From: Pseudochelatococcus sp047501465
GTDB lineage: Bacteria; Pseudomonadota; Alphaproteobacteria; Rhizobiales; Beijerinckiaceae
Assembly (NCBI RefSeq): GCF_047501465.1
Contig: NZ_JAZDRL010000001.1
Location: 248,001-312,000, forward strand
DNA: 64,000 nucleotides
Reading direction: 5' to 3'
Shown: one piece after another, positions 51,101 through 58,972 of the stretch
Layout: each line of letters opens with the position of its first letter
How positions within the stretch are numbered: the first letter of the stretch is position 1
Program-made: the position numbers and the translations under genes
The notes under the pieces: model-generated
Told to the model about the DNA's origin: nothing
Database searches by the model: none
The model's input: only the letters and a program-made list of their open reading frames with translations

Positions 51101-51613
51101 GCAATTGCGGGCTTGAACCGTGAGGGTAGAGAGCGGCTAATGGCCGCATTTGCAGTGGTCAATGGCCATTTCCAGCGCTTGTTCACGCTATTATTTGGCG
51201 GCGGCACAGCCGATTTGACACTGGTCGATTCGGAAGATCCGCTTGATGCGGGACTCGAGATCTACGCCAGACCGCCCGGCAAAAAGCCGCAGGTGCTCAC
51301 CTTGCTTTCAGGTGGAGAGCAAGCTCTTACCGCTATCGCATTGATATTTGCTGTTTTTCTGACAAACCCATCACCTGTTTGCGTACTCGATGAGGTGGAT
51401 GCCCCCCTCGATGATGCCAATGTCGAGCGCTATTGCAGCTTGCTGCGTACAATGGCCTGGCAGACCGATACACGTTTCATCGTCATCACGCATAATCCCA
51501 TCACGATGGCCGCGATGGACAGATTGTTCGGTGTAACCATGGCCGAAAAGGGCATTTCACAGCTTGTTTCAGTCGATCTTGGGCTGGCGGAGCGTATTCT
51601 GGATGCGGGATAA
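48161..51613 (+). CDS. smc: Chromosome segregation protein SMC
   Basis: A 1150-aa SMC ATPase. Walker A is GPNGCGKSN (residues about 31-39); long coiled coils flank a hinge near residues 500-640; the C-terminal signature LLSGGEQ (about 1047) and Walker B VCVLDEVDAPLDD close the ATPase head. Translation seems to begin at a TTG (48161), with GAGGGA 5 bases upstream and the family start RLNRLRIVGFKTFVEPSEF. It condenses chromosomes together with ScpA/ScpB encoded elsewhere. Length is normal for Alphaproteobacteria. Confidence 0.96.
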   Translation: MRLNRLRIVGFKTFVEPSEFLIEPGLTGVVGPNGCGKSNLVEALRWVMGENSYKSLRASGMDDVIFGGSNTRPARNNAEVVLAIDNSARTAPAQFNDHDLLEVSRKITRDDGSVYRINGREVRARDVQLLFADAATGARSHAMVRQGQIGEIIAAKPQARRRILEDAAGIAGLHSRRHEAELRLRAAEDNLQRLEDVMREIDGQVDGLRRQARQASRYRALSADIRRYEAISFLIAWKGARAQLATIEEACRTDELTVATCNERQAQTAYARGIAAHTLAQTRTAEEAAAQALQQRLHERTELEAAERRARERAADTARRISELERDLLREQAQTQDARATTARLQDEDAILEDRLSSSEMELAEAAEIVAETVLSLEEADARLMQAQAEVADITARRAALSRQIVQAGEHLAKLTDERNRVATDIEALNERAPSQEEAILLREELEGFAAADFDAEERALAARAALNAAREAETALRKPLSEAENHYRRLAAEVAVLTKLAAPKSHDGFVTVLDSLRVTKGYETALGAVLGDDLLAALDIDAAIHWAEPGPYSDDAALPADVVALSAMVEAPSALMRRLRMIGIVTREAGHQLQASLAPGQRLVSLAGDVWRWDGFTSAADAPSAAARRLEERNRLTDLEQESLVARVTVEAHQKQLDEAHAQTLLAGSEESQALDAQRAARRALETARTRVLEVEREYASTAAKRAALEEAHTRLITAEMLARENLEGLHAEQVQLPQLDDQQLEQVRAHATTARATNRNAEQALQSLQRDIGARIRRRDAIAAELRAWDERVARTASVLADVEERLTQARDTQLELTESAEEMAIRHEGMATAVAEAQAMAAQTGQLRHDAEKALTAADDEARIALDALASAREARARSTAMAESAHERLNDIVRQIADALGLAPEKLPEHTGLTDNTAVPDMVEVEERLTLLRNDRERLGAVNLRAEEELAETQGKRDGISAEHTELVEAIRRLRQAIAGLNREGRERLMAAFAVVNGHFQRLFTLLFGGGTADLTLVDSEDPLDAGLEIYARPPGKKPQVLTLLSGGEQALTAIALIFAVFLTNPSPVCVLDEVDAPLDDANVERYCSLLRTMAWQTDTRFIVITHNPITMAAMDRLFGVTMAEKGISQLVSVDLGLAERILDAG

Positions 51614-51725
51614 TGTGTTGCTGAGATGACGTTATGAGATTAAATCGGCTCACTGAGAACGCATATTTGCCATAAAAGCGAATTAATTCATATATATCAA
51701 TTGGTTATATGATGTTTCGTTAGTG

Positions 51726-51754
51726 TTGACACCAGCAGTCACTGTCACTATGTT
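51726..51754 (+). promoter_or_regulatory. Promoter of the F0 ATP synthase operon
   Basis: TTGACA (51726-51731), a 17-base spacer and TATGTT (51749-51754) form a sigma70-type promoter in the 293-base gap between smc and atpI. The rest of the gap is AT-rich and has no supported gene. Confidence 0.6.
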
Positions 51755-51906
51755 GCGCCGCATTCCTTGAGGTTAAGCGGTCGCGGACTATGCGCAGATT
51801 GTAAGGCTACAGGGAAGTCCTCTCGTATCGAAGTTTGTTCATGTCGTAGAAAGTGTATTCCATCAGTGATAATGCACTGAGTGTGCGTTGTTACTGGAGT
51901 ATTGAC

Positions 51907-52269
51907 ATGTCTGAAAATGAGCGCGAGGACAGGCCATCTGAGGATCGTGATCTTGCCCAACGGCTTGATGAACTCGGTCGCCGGTTGTCCGCCAAGGAAG
52001 AGGAAGCTCTGGCCACTCAAAAGGCACTAGAGCCAAATGCTGGCGCTGATGCGTCTGCCATGTCCAACGGCTTGCGGCTTTCGGGTGAGTTTATCGCTGG
52101 TGTGGTAGCTGGTGGCGGTATTGGATGGGCTGTTGATACCTATCTGGGGCTGTCGCCTTGGGGGTTGATTGTTTTTCTGCTGCTGGGCTTCTTGACAGGC
52201 GTCTGGAACGTGTTACGGGCGGCAGGGTATTTAAAAGCGTCGGATGGCAAGGGGCCTGAAGAACGCTGA
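51907..52269 (+). CDS. atpI: ATP synthase assembly protein AtpI
   Basis: A 120-aa AtpI-type protein: a charged N-terminal half (EDRDLAQRLDELGRRLSAKEEE) and two membrane spans (SGEFIAGVVAGGGIGWAVDTYLG and WGLIVFLLLGFLTGVWNVLRAAGYL). It heads the F0 operon, as usual, and helps c-ring assembly or Mg transport in relatives. The ATG at 51907 with GGAG 8 bases upstream is preferred over 51853. Confidence 0.9.
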   Translation: MSENEREDRPSEDRDLAQRLDELGRRLSAKEEEALATQKALEPNAGADASAMSNGLRLSGEFIAGVVAGGGIGWAVDTYLGLSPWGLIVFLLLGFLTGVWNVLRAAGYLKASDGKGPEER

Positions 52270-52361
52270 TGTGAATTCCCGATCGGCGATTTCGTCGAAG
52301 GGGTGTTGAGGCAATGCGGCTTTGAAAGTGTCGCGAGCAAACAGGCGGGGGCTAAATAGCC

Positions 52362-53111
52362 ATGGCGAGTCCTACCGAACAATTTGAGATTCGGCACTAT
52401 ACGGGACCGTTGTTCCATCTGGGTGATTCGCCCATCACCTTCACCAATTCAGCGCTGTTCATGGTGCTGGCTGTTGGCGCGATTGCAGCATTTCTTGCTA
52501 TAGCAACTGCACCACGTTCAATTGTGCCCGGTCGCTGGCAGAATTTGGGTGAGTTGCTTTACGAGTTTGTGGCCAACACGGTTCGGCAATCTGCGGGTAA
52601 GGACGGCATGGTCTTTTTCCCATTGGTGTTCTCGCTCTTCACGTTCGTTCTGGCAGCTAATCTTTGGGGCTTGATGCCATACTCGTTCACGGTAACGAGT
52701 CATATCATTGTGACTGCCGCGCTTTCGCTACTGGTTATTTTCACTGTGATTGGCTATGGCTTTGCGAAGCATGGTGCAAAGTTTCTGAAAGTGTTCGTGC
52801 CATCAGGCGTTCCAATGTGGTTGCTGCCACTGATCGTAGCCATTGAAGTGGTGTCGTTCGTGTCGCGCCCTGTGAGCCTCTCGGTTCGTCTTTTCGCTAA
52901 CATGCTTGCTGGGCATATCGCTCTCAAGATTTTCGCAGGCTTCGTTGCTGCGCTGCTGACGGGGGGCATCTTTGCCGTTCTGTCGCCGTTGCCGCTGGCC
53001 TTCACTGTCGCGCTGACCGCTCTCGAAGTTTTGGTAGCAGTGCTTCAGGCCTACGTATTCGCCGTGCTGACGAGTCTTTATCTGCACGACGCCTTGCATC
53101 CCGGCCACTAA
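52362..53111 (+). CDS. atpB: ATP synthase F0 subunit a
   Basis: A 249-aa membrane protein with five to six spans. The essential proton-path arginine is in SLSVRLFANMLAGHIALKI (Arg near residue 173), and the C-terminal VALTALEVLVAVLQAYVFAVLTSLYLHDALH is diagnostic. It forms the stator half-channels against the c ring. It lies between atpI and atpE in the standard alphaproteobacterial order. Confidence 0.97.
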   Translation: MASPTEQFEIRHYTGPLFHLGDSPITFTNSALFMVLAVGAIAAFLAIATAPRSIVPGRWQNLGELLYEFVANTVRQSAGKDGMVFFPLVFSLFTFVLAANLWGLMPYSFTVTSHIIVTAALSLLVIFTVIGYGFAKHGAKFLKVFVPSGVPMWLLPLIVAIEVVSFVSRPVSLSVRLFANMLAGHIALKIFAGFVAALLTGGIFAVLSPLPLAFTVALTALEVLVAVLQAYVFAVLTSLYLHDALHPGH

Positions 53112-53176
53112 CTAAACCGATCTCCCGGCCGGTTTTTCCGCCATCACGTTAAAAAGTTATCTTTAAGGAGCTTTCC

Positions 53177-53407
53177 ATGGAAATCGCTGCAGCTGCTAAG
53201 TACATTGGTGCTGGTCTCGCTTGCTTTGGTCTGGCTGGCGCTGCTCTTGCGCTGGGCAACCTGTTTGGCCAGTTCTTCGCTGGCGCATTCCGCAACCCTG
53301 CTGCTGCTGATGCACAGCGCGGTACGCTTGTTCTCGGCTTCGCTCTGACAGAAGCTCTCGGCATCTTCTCGCTGCTGATCGCTCTTCTTCTCCTTTTCGC
53401 CGTCTGA
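53177..53407 (+). CDS. atpE: ATP synthase F0 subunit c
   Basis: A 76-aa hairpin protein with two membrane helices and the FRNPAAADAQRG polar loop. The proton-carrying Glu59 is in LGFALTEALGIFSLL. A strong AAGGAG lies 8 bases before the ATG, consistent with the high copy number required. A hairpin after the stop may reduce read-through into the b-subunit genes. Confidence 0.97.
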   Translation: MEIAAAAKYIGAGLACFGLAGAALALGNLFGQFFAGAFRNPAAADAQRGTLVLGFALTEALGIFSLLIALLLLFAV

Positions 53408-53437
53408 TTTTCAATCGGAATAGGTGACGGCGGTCTT

Positions 53438-53462
53438 GCCTTCGGGGGATTCTCCCGAAGGC
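53438..53462 (+). terminator. Hairpin between atpE and atpF'
   Basis: GCCTTCGGG (53438-53446) pairs with CCCGAAGGC (53454-53462). There is no good T-run, so it may act as a partial terminator or RNA-stability element that keeps subunit c more abundant than b and b'. Confidence 0.4.
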
Positions 53463-53612
53463 TTGCGCTGTGATAGACCCTCTTCGATCTTAATCGGGGA
53501 ACAGGTCTATCTGTCTGTTTTAGCATCAAGTCTGATTAAAATGAGCTTGAGCTATCGCTTGGGCAATACATCAACATGTTGCTGGAGCCTCATTAAGAGG
53601 AGGAGTTGACAG

Positions 53613-54149
53613 ATGACTGAAGCGATTAAAACTGGGGCTGAAGTCGCGCATGAAGTCGGCTTCCCTCCATTTAACGCTGAAAGTTTTGCATCGCAGTTAT
53701 TCTGGCTCGCGATCACTTTTGCGTTTCTCTATTGGTTTGTGTCTCGAATTGCGCTGCCACGCATCGGTGCAGTGCTTGATGAGCGTAAGCAACGGATCGA
53801 TACGGATTTAGGCGAAGCTGCGCAGTTGAAGGCAAAGGCCGACGAAGCATTTACTGCTTATGAGGCAGGGTTGGCTACAGCCAAGGCTAATGCACAGACG
53901 ATTGCTGAAGAGACACGTATGCGTCTTGTCAGCGAGAGCGAAGAACAGCGCAAGTCACTGGAGCATGATCTTTCAAATAAGATTGTTGCTGCGGAGAAAA
54001 CCATAGCGGACACCAAGGCGCAGGCTCTAAGCCATGTTGGCGAGATCTCTAGCGATGCTGCGGCTTCGATTGTGGAGCGTCTTCTGGGTAGCGCACCTGC
54101 GGCTGCTTCTGTCGAAACAGCGGTTAAATCCGCGCTTGATGGTCGATAG
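53613..54149 (+). CDS. atpG: ATP synthase F0 subunit b'
   Basis: A 178-aa stator protein with one N-terminal membrane span (FASQLFWLAITFAFLYWFVSRIALPRI) followed by a long charged coiled coil. Two different b-type genes in tandem, b' then b, is the rule in photosynthetic and many other Alphaproteobacteria. It pairs with subunit b to form the peripheral stalk. AGGAGG precedes the ATG. Confidence 0.93.
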   Translation: MTEAIKTGAEVAHEVGFPPFNAESFASQLFWLAITFAFLYWFVSRIALPRIGAVLDERKQRIDTDLGEAAQLKAKADEAFTAYEAGLATAKANAQTIAEETRMRLVSESEEQRKSLEHDLSNKIVAAEKTIADTKAQALSHVGEISSDAAASIVERLLGSAPAAASVETAVKSALDGR

Positions 54150-54158
54150 GAGGCAATT

Positions 54159-54644
54159 ATGTTGCTGGAAGCTGAATTCTGGGTTGCCGTTTCATTTTTT
54201 GTCTTCATCGCTATTGCGTTGAAAGCAGGCGCTGCCAAGCTTATCGTAGGTCCTCTCGACAATCGCACTAAGCAGATTGCTAGTGATCTTGCTGAAGCCC
54301 GTCGTTTCCGTGATGAAGCTGAGGCGTTGTTAAAGGCTTATGAAGCCAAGCGGGTTGCCGCTGAAACAGAAGCGCAAGCGATCGTAGATAACGCTCGTGC
54401 AGATGCTGAACGCGCTGCATCTGAGGCGCATGCTCGTCTGACGGATTTTGTTGCTCGTCGTACGGCAGCAGCTGAAGCCAAAATTGCTCAAGCTGAAACG
54501 CAAGCTGCGGCTGACGTGAAGGCTGCAGCTGTTGAGGCAGCCGTGTTGGCAGCGGAGACCATTTTGCGTGATAGTCTCAAAGGCAAAACTGCGGATCGAG
54601 TGTTTGCTGACAGTCTTAAAGAAGTCCGCGCACAGATCCACTGA
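54159..54644 (+). CDS. atpF: ATP synthase F0 subunit b
   Basis: A 161-aa stator subunit: an N-terminal span (EAEFWVAVSFFVFIAIALKAG), then coiled coil rich in Ala, Glu and Arg (EARRFRDEAEALLKAYEAKRVAAETEAQAIVDNARADAE is its core). It starts 9 bases after b' with AGGAGG upstream. A strong terminator follows. The F1 genes must be elsewhere, as is normal in this class. Confidence 0.95.
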   Translation: MLLEAEFWVAVSFFVFIAIALKAGAAKLIVGPLDNRTKQIASDLAEARRFRDEAEALLKAYEAKRVAAETEAQAIVDNARADAERAASEAHARLTDFVARRTAAAEAKIAQAETQAAADVKAAAVEAAVLAAETILRDSLKGKTADRVFADSLKEVRAQIH

Positions 54645-54680
54645 ACATGGTTCACTGCTGCTGAATGATGACAGAATGAC

Positions 54681-54712
54681 ATCCTGAAGGGCCTCCCTTC
54701 AGGATTTTTTTT
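54681..54712 (+). terminator. Rho-independent terminator of the F0 operon
   Basis: ATCCTGAAGGG (54681-54691) pairs perfectly with CCCTTCAGGAT (54695-54705) around a CCT loop, followed by eight T. Confidence 0.9.
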
Positions 54713-54937
54713 GTCTTTCAGGGGGGCGAAATATGAAATGCTTTTATTGTTTCCCTGACGTATGTGCTCCGTATTCTTCACTTGTTTGAATGTTTATGAC
54801 ATAACAAACTGGTGACATAGGTTGGCTGAGCTATATTCCAAACCCCTTGAGTTTGAAAAGAGTTTTGACCCATCAGTTATTACAATCTGATTGGTTAGCG
54901 CTTGCGCGTTTGTAATATCATAATGGAGCCTGAGGCC

Positions 54938-56221
54938 ATGATGCCTATCGAGCTTAAGTATTGCCTGCCGCTTTCGGCTGCACGCCTATTGATGTGTGGC
55001 CTTGCAGCACTTGGGCTCGCATCATGCGCCAGTAATCCGCGCGGGGTTCTGGGGCCTGTTGCTGCTAGTGGGACACCCGGTACAACAACGGTTGAGATGC
55101 TCGTTGCTACAACACGCGAAAAGGCTCCAACCCGAGCTGAACTCTTTTCAGGTGGGCGCGCGGTTACTCCGGCTTTTGCAGATATTGTTGTATCGATCCC
55201 GCCAGCCAGTAGCCGCACGATAGGTGAGGTGCAATGGCCCCGCCGCTTGCCCGGCAACCCGGCAACGGATTTCGTGGCTTTAAGAGCAGATATCGTCAGT
55301 CAGGATGAGGCGCTGCGTCGCTTAAACCGCATTACAGCAAAAGTTCCGCAGCGAAATGTACTCGTGTTTGTTCATGGGTTTAATAACAGATTTGAGGATG
55401 CAGTCTTCCGTTTTGCCCAGATCGTGAGTGACTCAGGTGCTAAGGTTGCGCCGGTTCTCTTTACTTGGCCATCACGTGGCAGTATTTTTTCTTACGGTTA
55501 TGATCGGGAAAGCGCTAATTTCTCCCGCGATAATCTCGAAAATTTACTTACGAGTCTTTCAGCCGACAAAAGTGTTGGCGAAATTTCTATTTTGGCGCAC
55601 TCGATGGGCAACTGGGTCGCGCTTGAAGCATTACGACAGATGGCTATCCGTAATGACGGTCGTCTCGCACCCAAGATTGCCAATGTGATGCTGGCTGCGC
55701 CGGATGTTGACGTCGACGTTTTTCGCACACAGGTTTCCCAGATTCGTAGATCAGGCACAAAGGGAAAGCCTGCAAAGTTTATTTTGTTTACTTCGCGTGA
55801 CGATCGGGCTTTGGCTCTTTCACGGCGGATCTGGGGCAGCACTGCCAGGCTTGGTGCCATCGATCCTGAGGTGGAGCCGTTTAAAACGGAACTGTACCGT
55901 GACAACATTACGGTCGTTGATTTAACGGGTGTACGTAGTAGTGATCGTCTCAATCACGGCACCTTTGCTGAGAGTCCCGAGGTCGTCCAGCTGATTGGTA
56001 CCAGGCTTGCAGGTGGACAGATGATGGCTGATTCGCGTGTGGGGCTTGGTGATCACATCATTCAGTTTACTGCTGGCGCTGCGGCATCTGTAGGTACCGC
56101 GGCCGGGTTGGTGTTGGCTGCTCCCGTAGCGGTTCTGGATCCGTATACGCGTGAGAACTATGGTGGCCAATTGCAAGAACTGGGTGGTACATTATCGAAG
56201 ACCACAGAAGGCGCGCATTGA
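54938..56221 (+). CDS. DUF900 alpha/beta hydrolase lipoprotein
   Basis: A 427-aa secreted hydrolase. A lipobox LASC places the lipidated Cys at about residue 30 after a hydrophobic segment (LMCGLAALGLASC). The DUF900 alpha/beta-hydrolase fold shows VLVFVHGFNNRFEDAVFR, LFTWPSRGS and the nucleophile elbow AHSMGN. Probable outer-membrane or periplasmic lipoprotein; substrate unknown. Two adjacent ATGs (54938, 54941) follow GGAG and GAGG. The next gene begins one base after the stop. Confidence 0.88.
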   Translation: MMPIELKYCLPLSAARLLMCGLAALGLASCASNPRGVLGPVAASGTPGTTTVEMLVATTREKAPTRAELFSGGRAVTPAFADIVVSIPPASSRTIGEVQWPRRLPGNPATDFVALRADIVSQDEALRRLNRITAKVPQRNVLVFVHGFNNRFEDAVFRFAQIVSDSGAKVAPVLFTWPSRGSIFSYGYDRESANFSRDNLENLLTSLSADKSVGEISILAHSMGNWVALEALRQMAIRNDGRLAPKIANVMLAAPDVDVDVFRTQVSQIRRSGTKGKPAKFILFTSRDDRALALSRRIWGSTARLGAIDPEVEPFKTELYRDNITVVDLTGVRSSDRLNHGTFAESPEVVQLIGTRLAGGQMMADSRVGLGDHIIQFTAGAAASVGTAAGLVLAAPVAVLDPYTRENYGGQLQELGGTLSKTTEGAH

Positions 56222-56222
56222 G

Positions 56223-56660
56223 TTGTTACATCAGTTGATAGGCCTGTGGGAGTTGGAGCGACAGGTGATAGCCTCCACAGGCACTCAAATCGTATGCATG
56301 AATGGTATCGCGCGCTTTGCGCCCATTGAGGGTGATATCAGTCGTTATTACGAGGAAGGTACGCTTGAGACGAGTGATGGGACACAGCCTTCAATCTCAT
56401 TTTCACGTCGTTATTTATATTGTGCCGAGCCAAATGGGCTGGTCATCTTTTTTGATGAGACCCCACGGCGGCTTTTTCAGCGCTTTACGACTATAAAAAC
56501 AGGAGATGGTTGGGAGGGCGCTGCAGAGCATGCTTGCGCACCAGATACCTACCGTTCGCTATATCGTTTTGAGTTGCCGCATGGGTTTGCCATCACCCAT
56601 CATGTTGAAGGTCCACGAAAGGCCTACACAATCATTACAAACTATCGGCGCTGTATATGA
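56223..56660 (+). CDS. DUF6314 family protein
   Basis: A 145-aa lipocalin-like beta protein of the DUF6314 kind: LIGLWELERQVIASTG, GIARFAPIEGDISRYYEEGTL, FDETPRRLFQRF and ITHHVEGPRKAYTIITNYRR. A TTG start at 56223, one base after the DUF900 stop, fits translational coupling; there is no ATG in a sensible place. The function of the family is not known. Confidence 0.72.
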   Translation: MLHQLIGLWELERQVIASTGTQIVCMNGIARFAPIEGDISRYYEEGTLETSDGTQPSISFSRRYLYCAEPNGLVIFFDETPRRLFQRFTTIKTGDGWEGAAEHACAPDTYRSLYRFELPHGFAITHHVEGPRKAYTIITNYRRCI

Positions 56661-56746
56661 TAATGCAAAATGGCGTCCAAACTTTATTATCGTGGACGCC
56701 AATAGCATTAGCTGGCTTCAGAAAATTGAAGGCGATCAATAAATGA

Positions 56747-57070
56747 TTAGCGTGAGCGAGACCGGACTCGTACTGGCTGCATAACCATCGCACCTTGCGG
56801 CATACGCAGAGCAGCAAACCGTAATCTGCCACCGCGCGGTGTATTGTCTTTCTGATCAAGCTGCATGATTGCAATACCCATCTGAATGCTGCCAAAGGTC
56901 AAGCACAGCATAAAGGTGAGGGCGCTCGCTGCGATGAAGCCAACCTGTGATCCAGCAACAAGAGTGCGTAGGCCGGCGATATCAAATCCGAACAGCATCC
57001 CTGAAAAAAGTGCAGCAATACCAAAGCCGATCAGGGCGTGGAAGGCGAGAAACCGGGTTAGCGGTGTCAT
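56747..57070 (-). CDS. Small membrane protein of unknown function
   Basis: A 107-aa protein with about two to three hydrophobic segments (RFLAFHALIGFGIAALFSGMLFGF, VGFIAASALTFMLCLTFGSIQMGIAIM) and a basic, arginine-rich C-terminus. The ATG at 57070 has GGGAG 6 bases upstream. It lies downstream of the acpXL cluster on the same strand, in the place where some rhizobia carry the lpxXL acyltransferase, but it is not an acyltransferase. I do not recognise it. Confidence 0.65.
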   Translation of the reverse strand: MTPLTRFLAFHALIGFGIAALFSGMLFGFDIAGLRTLVAGSQVGFIAASALTFMLCLTFGSIQMGIAIMQLDQKDNTPRGGRLRFAALRMPQGAMVMQPVRVRSRSR

Positions 57071-57163
57071 GGTCATCTCCCGAAACGAACATCTCCAACC
57101 CATGTTGGCACGGGTTGGAGTAAAGAACAATCCGGGAAACGATAATTGCTGAAATGAAATGTC

Positions 57164-58186
57164 TTAGACAGACACAATGATTTTGCCGAAAACCTTACGA
57201 CTCTCAAGGCGATCAAGACCGTCCTGGAATTTGTCGAGAGTGTAAACGGTATCAATCACCGGACGGATATCTGCAGCCATCTTGTCGAGCGCTTCGCCAA
57301 TGTTACGAATCGTGCAGCCGAATGAACCAAAAATCCGATATTGCTGCTGGAACAACTGCATCAGGTTCATCGTGGTGGATACGCCAGAGGTTGATCCGCA
57401 GGTGACGAGGCGCCCACCACGCTTCATGCTCAGCAGCGAGCCATTCCAGGTATCGGCGCCTACGTGTTCGAACACAACATCAACGCCCTTGCGACCAGTA
57501 AGCTTGCGCACTGCGCCTTCAAACCGGTCAGTGCGATAGTTGATAACGTGATCTGCGCCAAGCGCTTTCGCTTTTTCGCCCTTTTCGTCGTCGCCAACAG
57601 TGGTGATAACTGTGCAGCCAATGGCCTTGGCCATGCGGATTGCCGCTGTACCAATTCCTGAGCCACCGGCATGGACAAGAACAGTTTCGCCCGGTTGAAG
57701 CTTTGCATTATCGAAAAGCATGTGCTGAACGGTACCGAATGCGATGGGGGCGCAAGCTGCCTCTTCGAAGCTAACACCATTCGGCACCTTCACAAGTAAT
57801 CGCTCGGGCATATTGACGAGCTCACACGTGAAGCCATCAACATGGAAGCCCATGATGCCGGCGACGTTCTCACACAGATTATCGCGCCCCTCGCGGCAAG
57901 CAGGGCATTCGCCGCACGTCTTGGCGCCATAAAGCGCAACCGGATCGTTCACCGTAAACTTGCTCACTCCGTCACCAACTGCGACGATCTCGCCGGCAGC
58001 TTCTGCCCCCACGGTTAGCGGTAGTTTGCGCTTGGCAAATGCCATGCCGCGAAAGCCCCACACGTCAATATGGTTAAGGCCAACCGCGCGAATACGTACC
58101 TGCACCTCGCCGGGGCCAGGTGGTGGCGGGGCCGCGACATCCACGAGACGAAGATCGCGGTCACCAAAAAGCTGCAAGGCACGCAT
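57164..58186 (-). CDS. Medium-chain reductase of the acpXL cluster (quinone reductase type)
   Basis: A 340-aa medium-chain dehydrogenase/reductase. The NAD(P) motif is HAGGSGIGTAAIRMAKA near residue 170. The structural-zinc cysteines are Cys91, 94, 97 and 105. The catalytic zinc ligands are missing: the usual GVCH is GLNH and the usual GHE is GAE. This suggests an enoyl or quinone reductase and not an alcohol dehydrogenase. Corresponds in position to adh2XL of rhizobial lipid A clusters, where it would reduce the enoyl intermediate; this is inferred. Confidence 0.82.
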   Translation of the reverse strand: MRALQLFGDRDLRLVDVAAPPPPGPGEVQVRIRAVGLNHIDVWGFRGMAFAKRKLPLTVGAEAAGEIVAVGDGVSKFTVNDPVALYGAKTCGECPACREGRDNLCENVAGIMGFHVDGFTCELVNMPERLLVKVPNGVSFEEAACAPIAFGTVQHMLFDNAKLQPGETVLVHAGGSGIGTAAIRMAKAIGCTVITTVGDDEKGEKAKALGADHVINYRTDRFEGAVRKLTGRKGVDVVFEHVGADTWNGSLLSMKRGGRLVTCGSTSGVSTTMNLMQLFQQQYRIFGSFGCTIRNIGEALDKMAADIRPVIDTVYTLDKFQDGLDRLESRKVFGKIIVSV

Positions 58187-58216
58187 AGGGATATTCCTTA
58201 AATAACAATGAGATGA

Positions 58217-58972
58217 TCAGCGGTGAATGCCGATCTGAGCCGTCAGACCACCGTCGATGGGCAGTACAGCGCCCGTGATATAAGCCGCAGGGGGGGAGAG
58301 CAAGAAAGCCGCCATACCCGCCACTTCCTCAACGCGGGCAAAACGCCCCGCAGGAATCTGCTTTTCCATATTGGCGCGATAGGCAGCGTATGGGGCAAGC
58401 ATATCTGTATCGATAAAACCAGGTGCGATGTAATTGACCGTTACACCACGTTTCGCTGTCTCTACCGTGAGTGTGCGCATGTAGCTTAAGAGCGCGCCCT
58501 TTGAAGCCGCATAGGCCGAATTGCCCGGATTTCCCTGAAGCGCTGAAACCGAGCCGATAGCAACGATTCGCCCTTCACGCGCGCGGATCATGGGGCGTAC
58601 AAGGCTTTTAACCATCTGGGTGAAAGACCAGAAATTTACCTGCATTGCGGCTTCAGCATTGTCCTGCGTCATTACTGCTGCAAGGGCATCATATGACTGG
58701 CCCGCATTGTGGATGAAACCATAGTAAGTCTCATCGGCAGCCTTTTCGCAGAATGCATCAAGAGCTGCCCGGTCAGCGAGATCAAGCGGAAAGGCACGCA
58801 CTGTGCGGCCTGCATCCGACAAGCGGGCCGCCAGGGCGCCTGCTGCATCACCCGAAGCGCGGTAAGTGAAGTCAACATCAAAGCCCTGTTGAACCAGTGT
58901 TTCGACAATGGCTGCACCAAGGCCTTTTGCGCCACCGGTGACGAGAACGCGCTTATTCGTTACATCATTCAT
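58217..58972 (-). CDS. 3-oxoacyl-ACP reductase-type SDR
   Basis: A 251-aa short-chain dehydrogenase, FabG type. TGGAKGLG (NADP site), HNAG, Ser in IGSVSAL, and catalytic YAASK are all present, with a PGFIDTDM loop and C-terminal PIDGGLTAQ. It overlaps the ketosynthase gene upstream by ATGA. The rhizobial acpXL cluster as I know it lacks a dedicated ketoreductase, so this is an addition. It would reduce 3-oxoacyl-ACP in the very-long-chain cycle. Confidence 0.87.
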   Translation of the reverse strand: MNDVTNKRVLVTGGAKGLGAAIVETLVQQGFDVDFTYRASGDAAGALAARLSDAGRTVRAFPLDLADRAALDAFCEKAADETYYGFIHNAGQSYDALAAVMTQDNAEAAMQVNFWSFTQMVKSLVRPMIRAREGRIVAIGSVSALQGNPGNSAYAASKGALLSYMRTLTVETAKRGVTVNYIAPGFIDTDMLAPYAAYRANMEKQIPAGRFARVEEVAGMAAFLLSPPAAYITGAVLPIDGGLTAQIGIHR

